In this document: positions 28,401 through 40,400 of the stretch, piece after piece
Numbering within the stretch: position 1 is the stretch's first letter
How the letters are laid out: the number at the start of each line of letters is the position of its first letter
Source of the DNA: Sipunculus nudus
Lineage: Eukaryota; Annelida; Sipuncula; Golfingiida; Sipunculidae
Assembly (NCBI GenBank): GCA_026874595.1
Contig: CM049306.1
Span: forward strand, 7,997,519-8,061,518
DNA: 64,000 nucleotides
Reading direction: 5' to 3'
Position numbers and translations under genes: made by a program
Notes under the pieces: model-generated
What the model saw: the letters and a program-made list of their open reading frames with translations, nothing else
The model's database searches: none
What the model was told of the DNA's origin: nothing

Positions 28401-31400
28401 GATTCACCTATAAAGCATGTTGAATTAACACGAAAAATACCTTCTTCCCTTTAAAATAAATCGGTACCTGCCAAAGTATTGCCTTAAATACTTTTGCTTA
28501 CTCTTTGTAAACGAGTGTTAAAAACAGTGAATTGGGCGCGATCACGGGTGTCAACATAATACAGCACGTGGGGCCATGTGCATTGTGGAGCCAAAACATG
28601 TGTCAACCAGCAAATGCCCTGACTGAATTGGCCCAAAATTTGTAATACATGTTCTTGCTGGCTGAAACACGGTGTGTTGCGGCTCAATTCAGACCTCCGG
28701 TCACTCAGCCATGTTATCGTAAACAGACACACGTGGACTGTGTTTACCAACCCACAGAGCCGCAACAAGGTGTTAAACAGCCGTATGTGAGGTACTGAGA
28801 CTGTGCTGGGATGATTTTGGTGGGTTAACTTTTCTATAAAGGAAAACTGAATTGATAGTGTGAAAGAAAAGGCATAATATTGGGCCTGATTATGTCCCTT
28901 TAAATATATTAAATGTTCCCTGACTGGCAACTCATTTTCCAGGTTTTCCCAGACTTCCATGAAGGCTAGGAACCTTGGGTAGAACCACGGCCTGATGGGA
29001 AATGTTTGTGACACAACTGACAGGACAACCTTTCGTCTGTACATACCAAGGAGGTCCCCAGCTGAGGGAACTCATCATGGTCCAAGTTGAAGTCCGCCTT
29101 GGTGTCCCTCGTATCCCCAGTTTCAACATCAGAGGTTTCACTGCAAAATAAATGATTAACAAATGATGGGAAAAAGAGCATTTTTAAGGATATCACAAAC
29201 TCTGAGGCACTCACCACCAGAATGCCAAAATCCCAAGCAGTTTTTAAGTCCCACATTACACAGTGGCAGAGACTCCCCAACACCAAAGGAGATGAGTTGT
29301 CCACACAGAGTAAGACTAAATATTACCAAGACAAATTATTATGCATATTAATGGTCTCACTTAATATATGGCTGTATGTACCAATGACATATACCACATA
29401 ACACAGAGATGCATGAACCCTGACTTACCATTAATGTTAAGTGTATTATACTACTGTTACATGAAATCGAAGGCCATCTTAGTCTTCAAATTCTCAATTA
29501 GCACATATTTAATAGCTGTGTAACAACTTGCATCCGTTCAGTTTAAAGAGGAAAGTTTTATTTACATTTAGAGTATTTTCAGGAAAACTCTAGGAAACAC
29601 CACATGCATTAATTGGTGAGCATGTTTTTATGATTCAAGTCTTACAGTTAAGCAAGGGAATATTTTAATCACCTTCAGTAAGGGTAGGGTTTATAACCTC
29701 ACCTGGGTGAAGTCACACCTTTTCCACAAATAAACCTCAAAGATTTAGAGGGTGACAAATGCTGCCAGAGCCTGTTTAAGACACGTACCTTGGGTAGCCA
29801 TGCAGGAATGGACAGGTGACACCTTTAAAACATTCTCCCTGTTCCCAGAACCTGCAGGTGATACTGGAGATATCGTGTGAAAATTTACAGTCCTTCCTCC
29901 TGCAGTTTCCTTCCAAGAAAAAGCTGCATGGTTTCCTGCTTGGGCCTGAAAAGGATTTAAAATCAACTGTCATTTTGGCATTATTAAAGTATTCACCATA
30001 GATCACAGATGTAACCTGTATCCTGAAGAAAGCATGCTGCACTGAAACATAAATTATTGTATCAATTCATATGTAACTAGACATTTCTTGGCACCGCAGG
30101 TGCCAGAGTATCACCAGACATAGTAGCCCCCCCCCCCTTTAAGAATAGGCCCCCATTTTTAGCAGCATATACTGACACTTGGCATATTTATTGTTTCTTC
30201 CATCTAACAATCCACAATCTTGTTGAAGATGTTGGTCCTGTGACCTTGACCTTTGACCTCATGACCCAAAAATCAATTCGGGTCTTGCTTTTCCAATGGG
30301 ACATATGCAAGTCAAGTTTGAAATCTATACATCAATTAAGTAGGAATTATCATCCAGAAACTAATTTTTGGACAGATGGCTCCTGTGACCTTCATCTTTG
30401 ACCTTGTGACCTCAAAATTGATAGGGTTCTTCCTCTCTTGGCAGGTGAAATATATGTGTAAGATGAAAGATCTGAGATGAAATGTTTGGCTGAAAATGCA
30501 TCCACATCTTTTTAAAGATGTGTCCTGTGACCTTGACCTTTGACCTCATGACCCCAAAATCAATTTGGTTCTTGCTTTTCCAATGGGACATATACAAGTC
30601 AAGTTTGAAATCCATACATCAATAAAAGAAGGAATTATCATCCAGAAACTAATTTTTTGGACAGATCGCTCCTGTGACCTTCACCTTTGACCTTGTGACC
30701 TCGAAATTGATAGGGTTCTTCCTCTCTTCGCAGGTGAACTATATGTGCAAGATGAAAGATCTGAGATGAAATGTTTGGCTGAAAATGCATCCACATCTTT
30801 TTAAAGATGTGACCTTGACCTTTGACCTCATGACCCCAAAATCAATTTGGGTCTTGCTTTTCCGATGGGACATATACAAGTCAAGTTTGAAATCCATACA
30901 ACAATAAAAGCAGGAATTATCATCCAGAAACTAATTTTTGGACAGATGGCTCCTGTGACCTTCACCTTTGACCTTGTGACCTCAAAATTGATAGGGGTCT
31001 TCCACTCTTGGCAGGTGAACTATATGTGCAAGATGAAAGATCTGAGATGAATTGTTTGGCTGAAAATGCACCCACAATCTTTTTAAAGATGTTTCCTGTG
31101 AACTTGACCTTTGACCTCATGACCCCAAAATCAATTCCGGTCCTGCTTTTCCAATGAGTCAAATACAAGTCAAGTCTGAAATCCATACATCAATAAAAGA
31201 AGGAATTATCATCCATGAACTAATTTTTGGACAGATGGCTCCAGTGACCTTCACCTTTGACCTTGTGACCTCAAAATTGATAGGGGTCTTCCACTCTTGG
31301 CAGATGAACTATATGTGCAAGACGAAAGGTCTGAGATGAAACGTTTGGCTGAAAATGCATCCACAATCTTTTTAAGGATGTGTCCTGTGACCTGGACCTT

Positions 31401-34400
31401 TGACCTCATGACCCCAAAATCAACTGGAGTCTTGCTTTTTCAATGGGACATATATAAGTCAAGTTTGAAATCAATACATCAATAAAAGCAGGAATTATCA
31501 TCCAGAAACTAATTTTTGGACAGATAGCTCCTGTGGCCTTGACCTTTGACCTTGTGACCCCAAAATTGATATGGATCATCCACTATTGGCAAGTGAGCTA
31601 TTTATTCAAGATGGAAGACCTGGGATGAAAGTTTGGCTTAAAATGCATCCACAGTATCTTTTAAAATGTCAGTCCAGTGACCTGGACCTTTGAACTAATG
31701 ACTCTAGAACCTATAGGGTTCTTGCTTTAGTGGTGGGCCATACATTAGTCATGTTTGAAATCCATATGGCTATCAACACTGGAGATACCATAAGAGGTGT
31801 GTGATTTTCACCATATATGGCAATATTCAAGGTCAAGGTCACTCTCATAGGAAAGGTCATGACCCCAATTTAAAAAAACATCATCCCATAACCCATACCT
31901 ATGTATATGCATAATATAAAAGAAATCTGTCCATTAGTTTTGGACTTATAATGCTCACAGTACTGTAAGGTGGCAATATTGGGGGTATTAACCCTTTACT
32001 GTTCAGATTAGCCTGTGGATTGTCACACTCCTACTGTTCAGATTTATTTTGCATTTTTTCCACATTTTGACATGAATCTATATGAGACATTAACTCAGTA
32101 ACCGTTAAAGGTATCTTTTTGAAATTTTCAGCTTTTACTGTCAGGTATATATCCATCATGTTATTTTATTTATTTTCTACATACCTGGTTTGATATGTAT
32201 GTAGCTAAGGTATATACAGGTAAAAACAGGTAAATCTGTACTAACTGTATTTCCACTCACTGGTATATCACCAAAATGACCCCTTTCATCCTGTTCAGGT
32301 AACCCATTAACCATTTGATAAAAACAGGGAAATTTAAGGATTTTTTTTCACTCTAAGGTAATTATTAATTAAAGGTAAGAAAAAGGTAAATGATTTGGTT
32401 TAATACTGGAAAGGGAACCACCAACGAACCAGAATGTGCAAGTAAAATTGGATTTTTCTGTGGAAATCAAATATTTTTCACCTGAAAAGCTTGCTGACCC
32501 AAAGAGCACATTCTATGATTATTAACATATAACACATATGTTTACCTGTACAGGTAAGTAAAGGTAAATTATTTTTTTTTCTGAATATGTTAGCAAACAC
32601 CTTGTTCATCAATATAGTTACTATAACTTAATACCTTCTCTATTTATGGACTGTATAATTCATTTTGATATAAGAACAGGTGCTTTTAATACAGTAATTA
32701 AGTTACCTATGTGAATAGTACCTTTGTTCTTCAACTGATCTAATTACCTGTGGCAGTGACAAAATCATGCTGAAAAGTGGCTGAGAAGAATATGGATAAA
32801 CAAGTGTCAACTGTGTAAAACCATTATATTTTGATTTTTCAGACATGTAAAACATAAATTGATAATTTTGGTTACGGTTACACATAAAAACATACTCACC
32901 TGTACAGGTGAGTTCAGGTAAATACAGGTAAATTATTTTTTTCATGAAGTATATATTTTATACATGTAATAAGGGAGAAAAAAAAACATACAACTTAATT
33001 TTGAGTGCCATGTGTAAAATTTATGAATTATAGGTACTAACTGCACTATTTATTGGGTTACCTGAAATGATACCTTTGATCTTAAACAGATTTAATTACC
33101 TTTGTAAGTACAGAATATAAAGACAACTTTTCATTTTAAAAGTGGAGAGGAAAATTTTGAAGGAGTTAAAACAATATGCAGAAGCTATCTTTTAATTAAC
33201 TGCACAGCAACAAGACTTGTGGATTTCAATTTTGCCAATTTCTACCTGTAAAAGTTTACTCACCTGCACAGGTAAGATCAGGTAAATAAAGGTAAATTCT
33301 CATTTTTTTAATTTAAATTATATATTATACTTGTTATAAGGGACATTGCAATAAAAACTATTTACTTTGTTCCAATGTGCAAAATATATAATTTATGGGT
33401 GTGAAATGCACTAATTATCTGGTTACCTGTAATATACCTTTTTATGTCAAATTAATATATTTTTACATGTGCAGGCAAAAACAAATCGCCGACTGATTTT
33501 AAAATAAAATCTGGAAAAATGTGTCTACCCTATTTGTTAACATTTCATGCAATAATAAAATTGCTGTTTAGTTGGTCTGTCGCGTTTATCTGCACAGGTA
33601 AAAATCCAGGTGCGACAGGTAAACAGGTGTGCACTTGGTTCGATCAACGATTAGCCTAAATAAACGTTGATATATCCAAATCTTTCCCATTCGAAACAGT
33701 GCGATGGTACTAAAATTTGAAATAGAAAATCAAAACCAAAATGTCTTACACTTGTGAAAACTCTTATTTTCTTAATTGAGGGCATCCATGCAATTTCTTT
33801 TGTAGTACCCGCCCCTCCGCGGCTGACGGTGATTGAGCGATAATGAGTGAATTTAGCAATATGTAGCACACAAGGTACATTAACGAGGCGGTTTTCCAGA
33901 CTTTAGTTGCAGAATTATCCTATCTAGTCAATATAACGGAAAAATAAAAATAAATAAAACATTTACTGGACAATTAAGATGCAAGACGACACGTCTGTTT
34001 GGGTTTTTTTTCCTGAACGGTCCAATTTTACCGCGTCATCCCTCAGCCAGCGGTGACGCACTGACGCTGTAAACTTTTCTCACCCAATCGTATCTACTTT
34101 TACATCGGCAAGGTTCACGTGACTGGGTCTGGCGTGTTTATTTTGTAAAGTCTTTTAAATGGACATGGTTCACGTGACTGCGTCTGGCGTGTTTATTAAA
34201 GAAGCGTCATAAGATGCTGTGCCGACTGCCGGTCGAATTATTCTTTTTTTTTTTGTGGGGGTGGTGGTTGGGGGGGGGGGGGGGGGGGGGGGAGTTACCT
34301 GGAAACATCCTCTCACGTCATGCAAGAGTTACCTGGAAACATCCTCTCACGTCATGCAATATGTATGCATTAGAATCGATTTTTTCCCGCAGGGATCAGA

Positions 34401-37400
34401 AACAATGAGAACACTGGTAGTACTAGTGGAACAATAATTTATTACATATATAATAAATAGGCCTATGCACATTAATGTAAACAAATCGTTATTAACAAGA
34501 ATATAAAATAACGGAAAATCAATATTTTTTATTGTTGGAAAGGTGTTTTTAAAATGTGCTATTGGGGATAATGCACATAATACCAAAGTTTATAAACGTG
34601 GGAAAACGATACTAAACTGTGAAGTAACACCAAAGAAACATGTTTTCACAGTACATTTTAATGTAGGTTATGTTATTCAAATATATAGGCCTACGTAAGT
34701 CCAACAATGCTTATTAAAATCATGCCTAGTTACTATGATTTCATAGCAGTACATTCTGGTATCTTAGAGGACAATTGCACGTAGGCCTACATATCTTCAT
34801 GCACTTACTTATCCAGGTCTTCAATTTGCACTTTATTTCAGTGACATTTAAATGAAGCATAATTACGTCATATGAAATTAATATAAAATGGAAATATAAT
34901 ATAAAATTACATTTATTCAATTCAACTTCACTTGAAGAAAAGTAGAAAATTTATTTAATAATTTTGAGATGCACATGCAATTCCTTGGTTAACTAGCTGT
35001 ATACACGAGACCTAACTTCAAATCATTTAGCTAATCTGGTAACCTCCGTATGCAACTTTGTACATTTAAGCCCTCATATAGTCAGAAATCATGCACTGCT
35101 GATAAAACTTCAGCTTCAGCAGGAAAGCATGCGGTCTCCCCAGGCTGCAAGGTGGTGATTTCACGGAGAGGCAGAGTTCCAGTTAATTATAAAACAATAT
35201 GCAGCAACAATTCAATAATTCTTAAGAAGCACCTGGAATGTTCCAGAAACTTCTAATAAGTTATGATCTCTTGGGTGTTTGTTTATTTATTTATTTTGTA
35301 TTCACCAGTCCCGTCAGCTGTAGAGACGCGGACCATGACCTACACCTGGCAATTATACATGTCATTCGGTTCCCGAACATTGTAAATGATGTCATTATCC
35401 TTTGATGATTGATGTTATAGATGCCAATTTAAAGTAGTAATTTTCACTCCGAATCCCCGTCTGGTTGGCCACATGTTGTGTGCTGTCTTTCCGCTAAAAT
35501 CTTCTGTGTGATAGGAAAATTTCCTTGTGCTAATAAAACTGTCAATCACACGTGAAAATGACAAGGTCGGTGGGTAAAAATAGAAGCCGACACCCTGTGG
35601 TATTTTAGGTCTTCGAAAGGGGCAAGTTTGAGACAAAGCCATCAAACATTTTGCAATATAGATATATTTGTATACCTGCGTCTTTTAAATCTTATTTTAC
35701 AGCAATGGAAAGGTACAATTAGATTTCAGTCTAATTTGTCCACCTGCATGGTTTCTCGATCGTCATTTTGAATACACCATGCGCATGCATATCGAAAGTC
35801 CGCATCTTTGGTCTTAATATTTTACTTTCACTGTGTCACCGTCACTATATATATATACGCTATATATGTTCTAATTTAAGATTGGCGAATGCATTTTATT
35901 CATTTTCTTGCATGTATCATGACTGAGACTGACTCCGCCGTATGACTTTAAAGGATTATCATGACCACGACACATTTTCCATATTTAATCCCTGGGCCAT
36001 GCATGCAAGCGTTGACTGGGTTTTGAGAGCGATATCAATATAAAGCGGCGTTTATACCGGGTGCACGTACGGTATATGCGATATATATGCAGTCTGCGGT
36101 ATACGTTATGTATTTTTTATGAATATAGGCGGCGAATGAACCCGATTTGAGAAACTTTCATGGATGAAATATAAAAAGGAGTTATAAGTTCTGGTATTAG
36201 TGATCAGATTTTATGTTTAAAAGGTACACACATTTATAACTGTTCCTTACAACAATGAATAGCCTGTTATAGGCAAACGTATTACAAAAAAAATTATTTA
36301 CTTCAATTCATAATATAATAGGTTATATTTTTAAAATTTAGTTTGCTATGTGCCATATATATTTAAGGATGTTTTGCAGCTCCGCCGAAAATCTGTTTCA
36401 CTGGCAGTGACAACTACTGGTGCTTTTTTCAATCACTAATGAAAATTATAATACGCACATAGGCCTATATATATACACACACACACAAAAGCGCGCACAC
36501 GTGCACGTACACATGTAGCCTATACATATACAGGAAGTACTACACATATAAAAATTTGTAAAATCTGTTCAGTATGTGTTAAAACCGTATTAATACATAT
36601 TTGTTCAAGCGTATAAGTCACTTACTGTCTTGTTTTACATATTCAAGGATCTGGGTGTATAGGCGTACAGTTCGATCCACGTACGTCGTAAAATAATTAC
36701 TTCAATATTTCATGGAGTATAAAGTTATCTTTATATTTTACACTGGAAAATTAACTATATCCATATAATATCTGGCTGTTTCTAATTTAAGACGGTATTA
36801 ATTTTATTTTCAATCCAAAAAGCCTCTTAGAATGATTGACAGTTCTTGTGCACGGCCGATTGTGCCCGATTACGATTGTTCATAGAATGTTTGGCACAGA
36901 AATGATCACTAGTAAACAATCAGACATCACATATATATACGACATGATATATGACAGTATCTTCGATTTTTAGTTAAGAAAATATGTTAATATTTAAAAT
37001 AAATACTCATTTTATTATATGATATCGGTTAAAAATGGTTTTCAAGTGCCAGTACATGACACAGTAAGGAGGTCACGCAGATCACGTGCGTGGTGTCTGT
37101 CAGACGCGTCAGTCAGTCGGACGGCGATCATTGGTCACAAGTTAAACCAATAAAAAAGGGGATAATATATGATCTTGGAAATGTTTAACGGAAGTTAAAT
37201 CTGTAAACACACTGCACTTGATTTTGTCACCAGGATTGATTGCCAACATTTGGTAATTTACCGATTTCTGATGAATTTAGCGTAGGTGTCTGATTTTACT
37301 CTCGCAGCCGACATGTTACCAGGGCCCACGTAACAAGGCCACGTGAGTGAAAGTCAATCATTTTTATATTTTTTCCAACAAGTCTGCGTTCGCGCCAGTT

Positions 37401-40400
37401 TGGATCTTGGTCACATGTTAGAACAACACTTGACGTTTTTCTCTTTCATTTAAGTACAAATATGATGGATGACAATAAACATTTCACCCCCAAAACTTGC
37501 CCCAATTACGGGTATGTAAAATGGGCTTTAGCGCGCCCGGGCGGGCGTTTTTGAACACCAGGCCCGTGACAAACCGCGCGCCCTGGCGGGCGTTATTGGA
37601 GTTTAAAGCCCTAAACGGCACAAAAACAAGTAAAGAATAATAGGTGGCGCCACCAGTTTCTGGAACATGACAACCCTATCCATGATCTTCCATCAACTTG
37701 ATTTTGGGATAAATCCATGCAAGATTTCTTGAGATATTAAAGAATTTGTGTGATTTTCCCCAAAATTGGACCTATTCAAGGTCAAGGACACTCTCCTAGT
37801 AAAGGTCATGACCTCATTTTAAATAGGCGTCGTCCTCTAACCCATATTTATACATATACCAAGTTTGGTAAAGTTCCGTGAAATATTTTTTGGGTTATCG
37901 CGCAAACAAGATTTATATGCGGCGGCGGCAGGACCGGTATGAAAACATAGTATCCCCCGACTTTGTCTGGGGATACAATGATATATTCAAAAGAACCAAT
38001 AAAACTGGCAAATCAATATCCTGCTGGGTGGTTAACTGAGGAAAACTCAACAAGGACTTGGGGACAGAGAAAATATCTGCAGATGGTAGCCTTACAAGAC
38101 CTGTTATGAAAACCCAGAGATGTCTGATGTAGCAATGAAATTGCAATGGTGATATGAATATGATTTCCTATAATAATATACTATATCTGTAATAGAAATA
38201 ACCTACCCAACCGTATGTGTTGATTTCTCTTTGGTTTTTGAATTTCAAACGGTGGGCCTGAGTTGAGCCAGATCTCTTCTAGGTCAGATGAGTATACGAC
38301 CTGGTCCGTCGGCAGTCGGGGTGCATCCAAGTTGTCAGCCTCAGATGGCTGAAAAAAAAAAACACATTTAGTAAAACTTCTAAAAAACTTTAATAGATTG
38401 TATAAATAGTTATTTATAACTAATCAAGGCACTTTCCATGGCTCAGGTGGTGGCACTCTGTAGTGTCTAGAGGTGGAGGACACCAGAGAACCAAAAAAAG
38501 CCACCAGCTTTGGACAGGAAACAACAACCCATTCTCATAACCATGCTGGGGGGTCAAACCCGGGTCGCAAGCAGAGAGAGCCCAGCATTTAACCCATAAC
38601 TGTCCAGACAAACATGTAATTTTTGTTTTGTATGAACCTTGATGATAAATAAAGAATCTAAATTCTAGGGATGGGAAATTTGAGAAGTTTAATTCTTCAA
38701 TATCTTATTTGTAATCCCAAGAATTTGACAGCAAGTTTAGAGCTTTGCCCCTTACAACTGCCCATTTGCTACAAAAATCTGCAAGTTGACTACTGCCATG
38801 TGCTGCGACCTGGATGCACTTGACGGTATCACCTGCTGAGTCATCATAATTTCAGCAGACAACCATAACAATGCATTAGACAAATAGGGATAATGACATT
38901 TGACAATTTTCAGGAATAAAATCACTGAAAATTTGTGTGACTTTTTATCAAATAAACAGAAATCTGTTCAACTTATTAATTTAATGAAAACTGGAACTAA
39001 TGCTTAACTCTGGAGATACAAAAATCCTGGTTAAGCTTCACAGAAGATTCTGATACCAAAATTTAAATTATTAAATGAAATTCTCTTTGGCGCTTCAGCC
39101 GATTGCCTTTACATGTTACCTAAGTCGCCATGTCAAGACAGATCTTTGACCATTCAGTTCCTTTTGAATAAGATTCTTGTTACTGATCTAAGCTAATAAT
39201 GCTACAAGATACATGTAAAGAGTGCCCAATTATGACAGTCATTTCACAAGTTAAACTGGATAAAATATGATCATGATTTCTTGGATAGTTTGGCAATGGT
39301 TCATGCAAACACCAAATGAACTGCTCAATCAAAGTCAGATGAACCCACAGTGGTTTTTCTATCAAGATATTGAAGAATTTGGTACTTCAACAGTAACAGT
39401 CTACAGTGTGTTGTGACGAGTTTTTATGCTAAATGTTAATTTATTAGTTTGGTTCACTCTCCCACTGCTGATTAAATGTTTGATCACCAGAGTTCTGCAC
39501 ACGTTCATTTCTTTTATCTGCCAATCAATTTATACATTTGAGAATATTTATCATACCAGGATATAACTGTACACAAAGCAAGCATAACCTAAATAATGAA
39601 ATGTTTTGGATAGAACTGTATATATTCTAAAGACTAATTACACCTGATGACCACCTATGTACCATGTGTAACTGCACTAGCCCTCAGGCTTTTAGTATAA
39701 CTTGTACTGATCTTAACCTTGATTTCCATCTTGTCTGGTATATCACCTTATTTTATGCTTACTTGAGATTTATTGTCTTAGTTTAACATTTTGTGTCATT
39801 CATTTACTGGATAATGGCTTGTTTACAGCACACACATTCCTGTTCATTTTATTGGCATAATAAATATATCTTATCTTATCTATAAAAAGAAAATACGACT
39901 GTAATTCTGCCAAGAGGGCCTACAATTACTCCTTTTGGTAAATATTTCCCCCCGGTGCATATGGCTGCATGTATTTACTAATGCTGAGCAGAAGCTAGTA
40001 CCACATTTTTACTGAATAAAAGAAAATTAACAGAAATCTGATTATCATTTTTATATATGTGAAAGCCTTGATAACACTGCTATTTCAAATTTATGACCAT
40101 GAATTATGGTTTATTGTATGGTAGTATTCATTGGAAATACAGTACAAATACAATAAACACAACTTTCTGAATAACCAGTACATGACTTTCACTTTGCTAT
40201 AGTAAGCTGACATACAGAGTAACTAATTAGCACTGGGCCTTGTAAAAAGGCTCCTGAGCAGGCCTGAGCTGCTCTCCTTACGGTCCATACATTATGGTTC
40301 ACTACAAGGAGAATATATACCACAAAGAAAAGCTATTATACATAATTAGTCAACCTGGACACAATAACAAACATTTAACCAGCAGGCAGGGGGTCATTTG

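Larger units (their letters stand above)
31992..37610. mobile_element. 5.6-kb insertion splitting the D element (class uncertain)
   Basis: The left junction is TTAA followed by CCCTTTACTG, a piggyBac-like start. The right junction is TTTAAAGCC followed by CTAA, where TTAA would be expected. The D element is continuous across the two junctions. No transposase frame is seen inside. The weak inverted match between the ends (CCCTTTA versus GGCTTTA) is the only terminal evidence, so a segment moved by another mechanism is possible. Confidence 0.4.

Noticed and set aside
28484-29044. 186-aa minus-strand ORF
   Set aside because: It starts just inside the donor of exon g, in a different frame from the exon, and runs through intron. 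No recognisable domain.
38430-38600. Possible tRNA-derived SINE
   Set aside because: A weak B-box-like GGGTTTGACCCC exists on the minus strand, but no A box, tail or target duplication was found.
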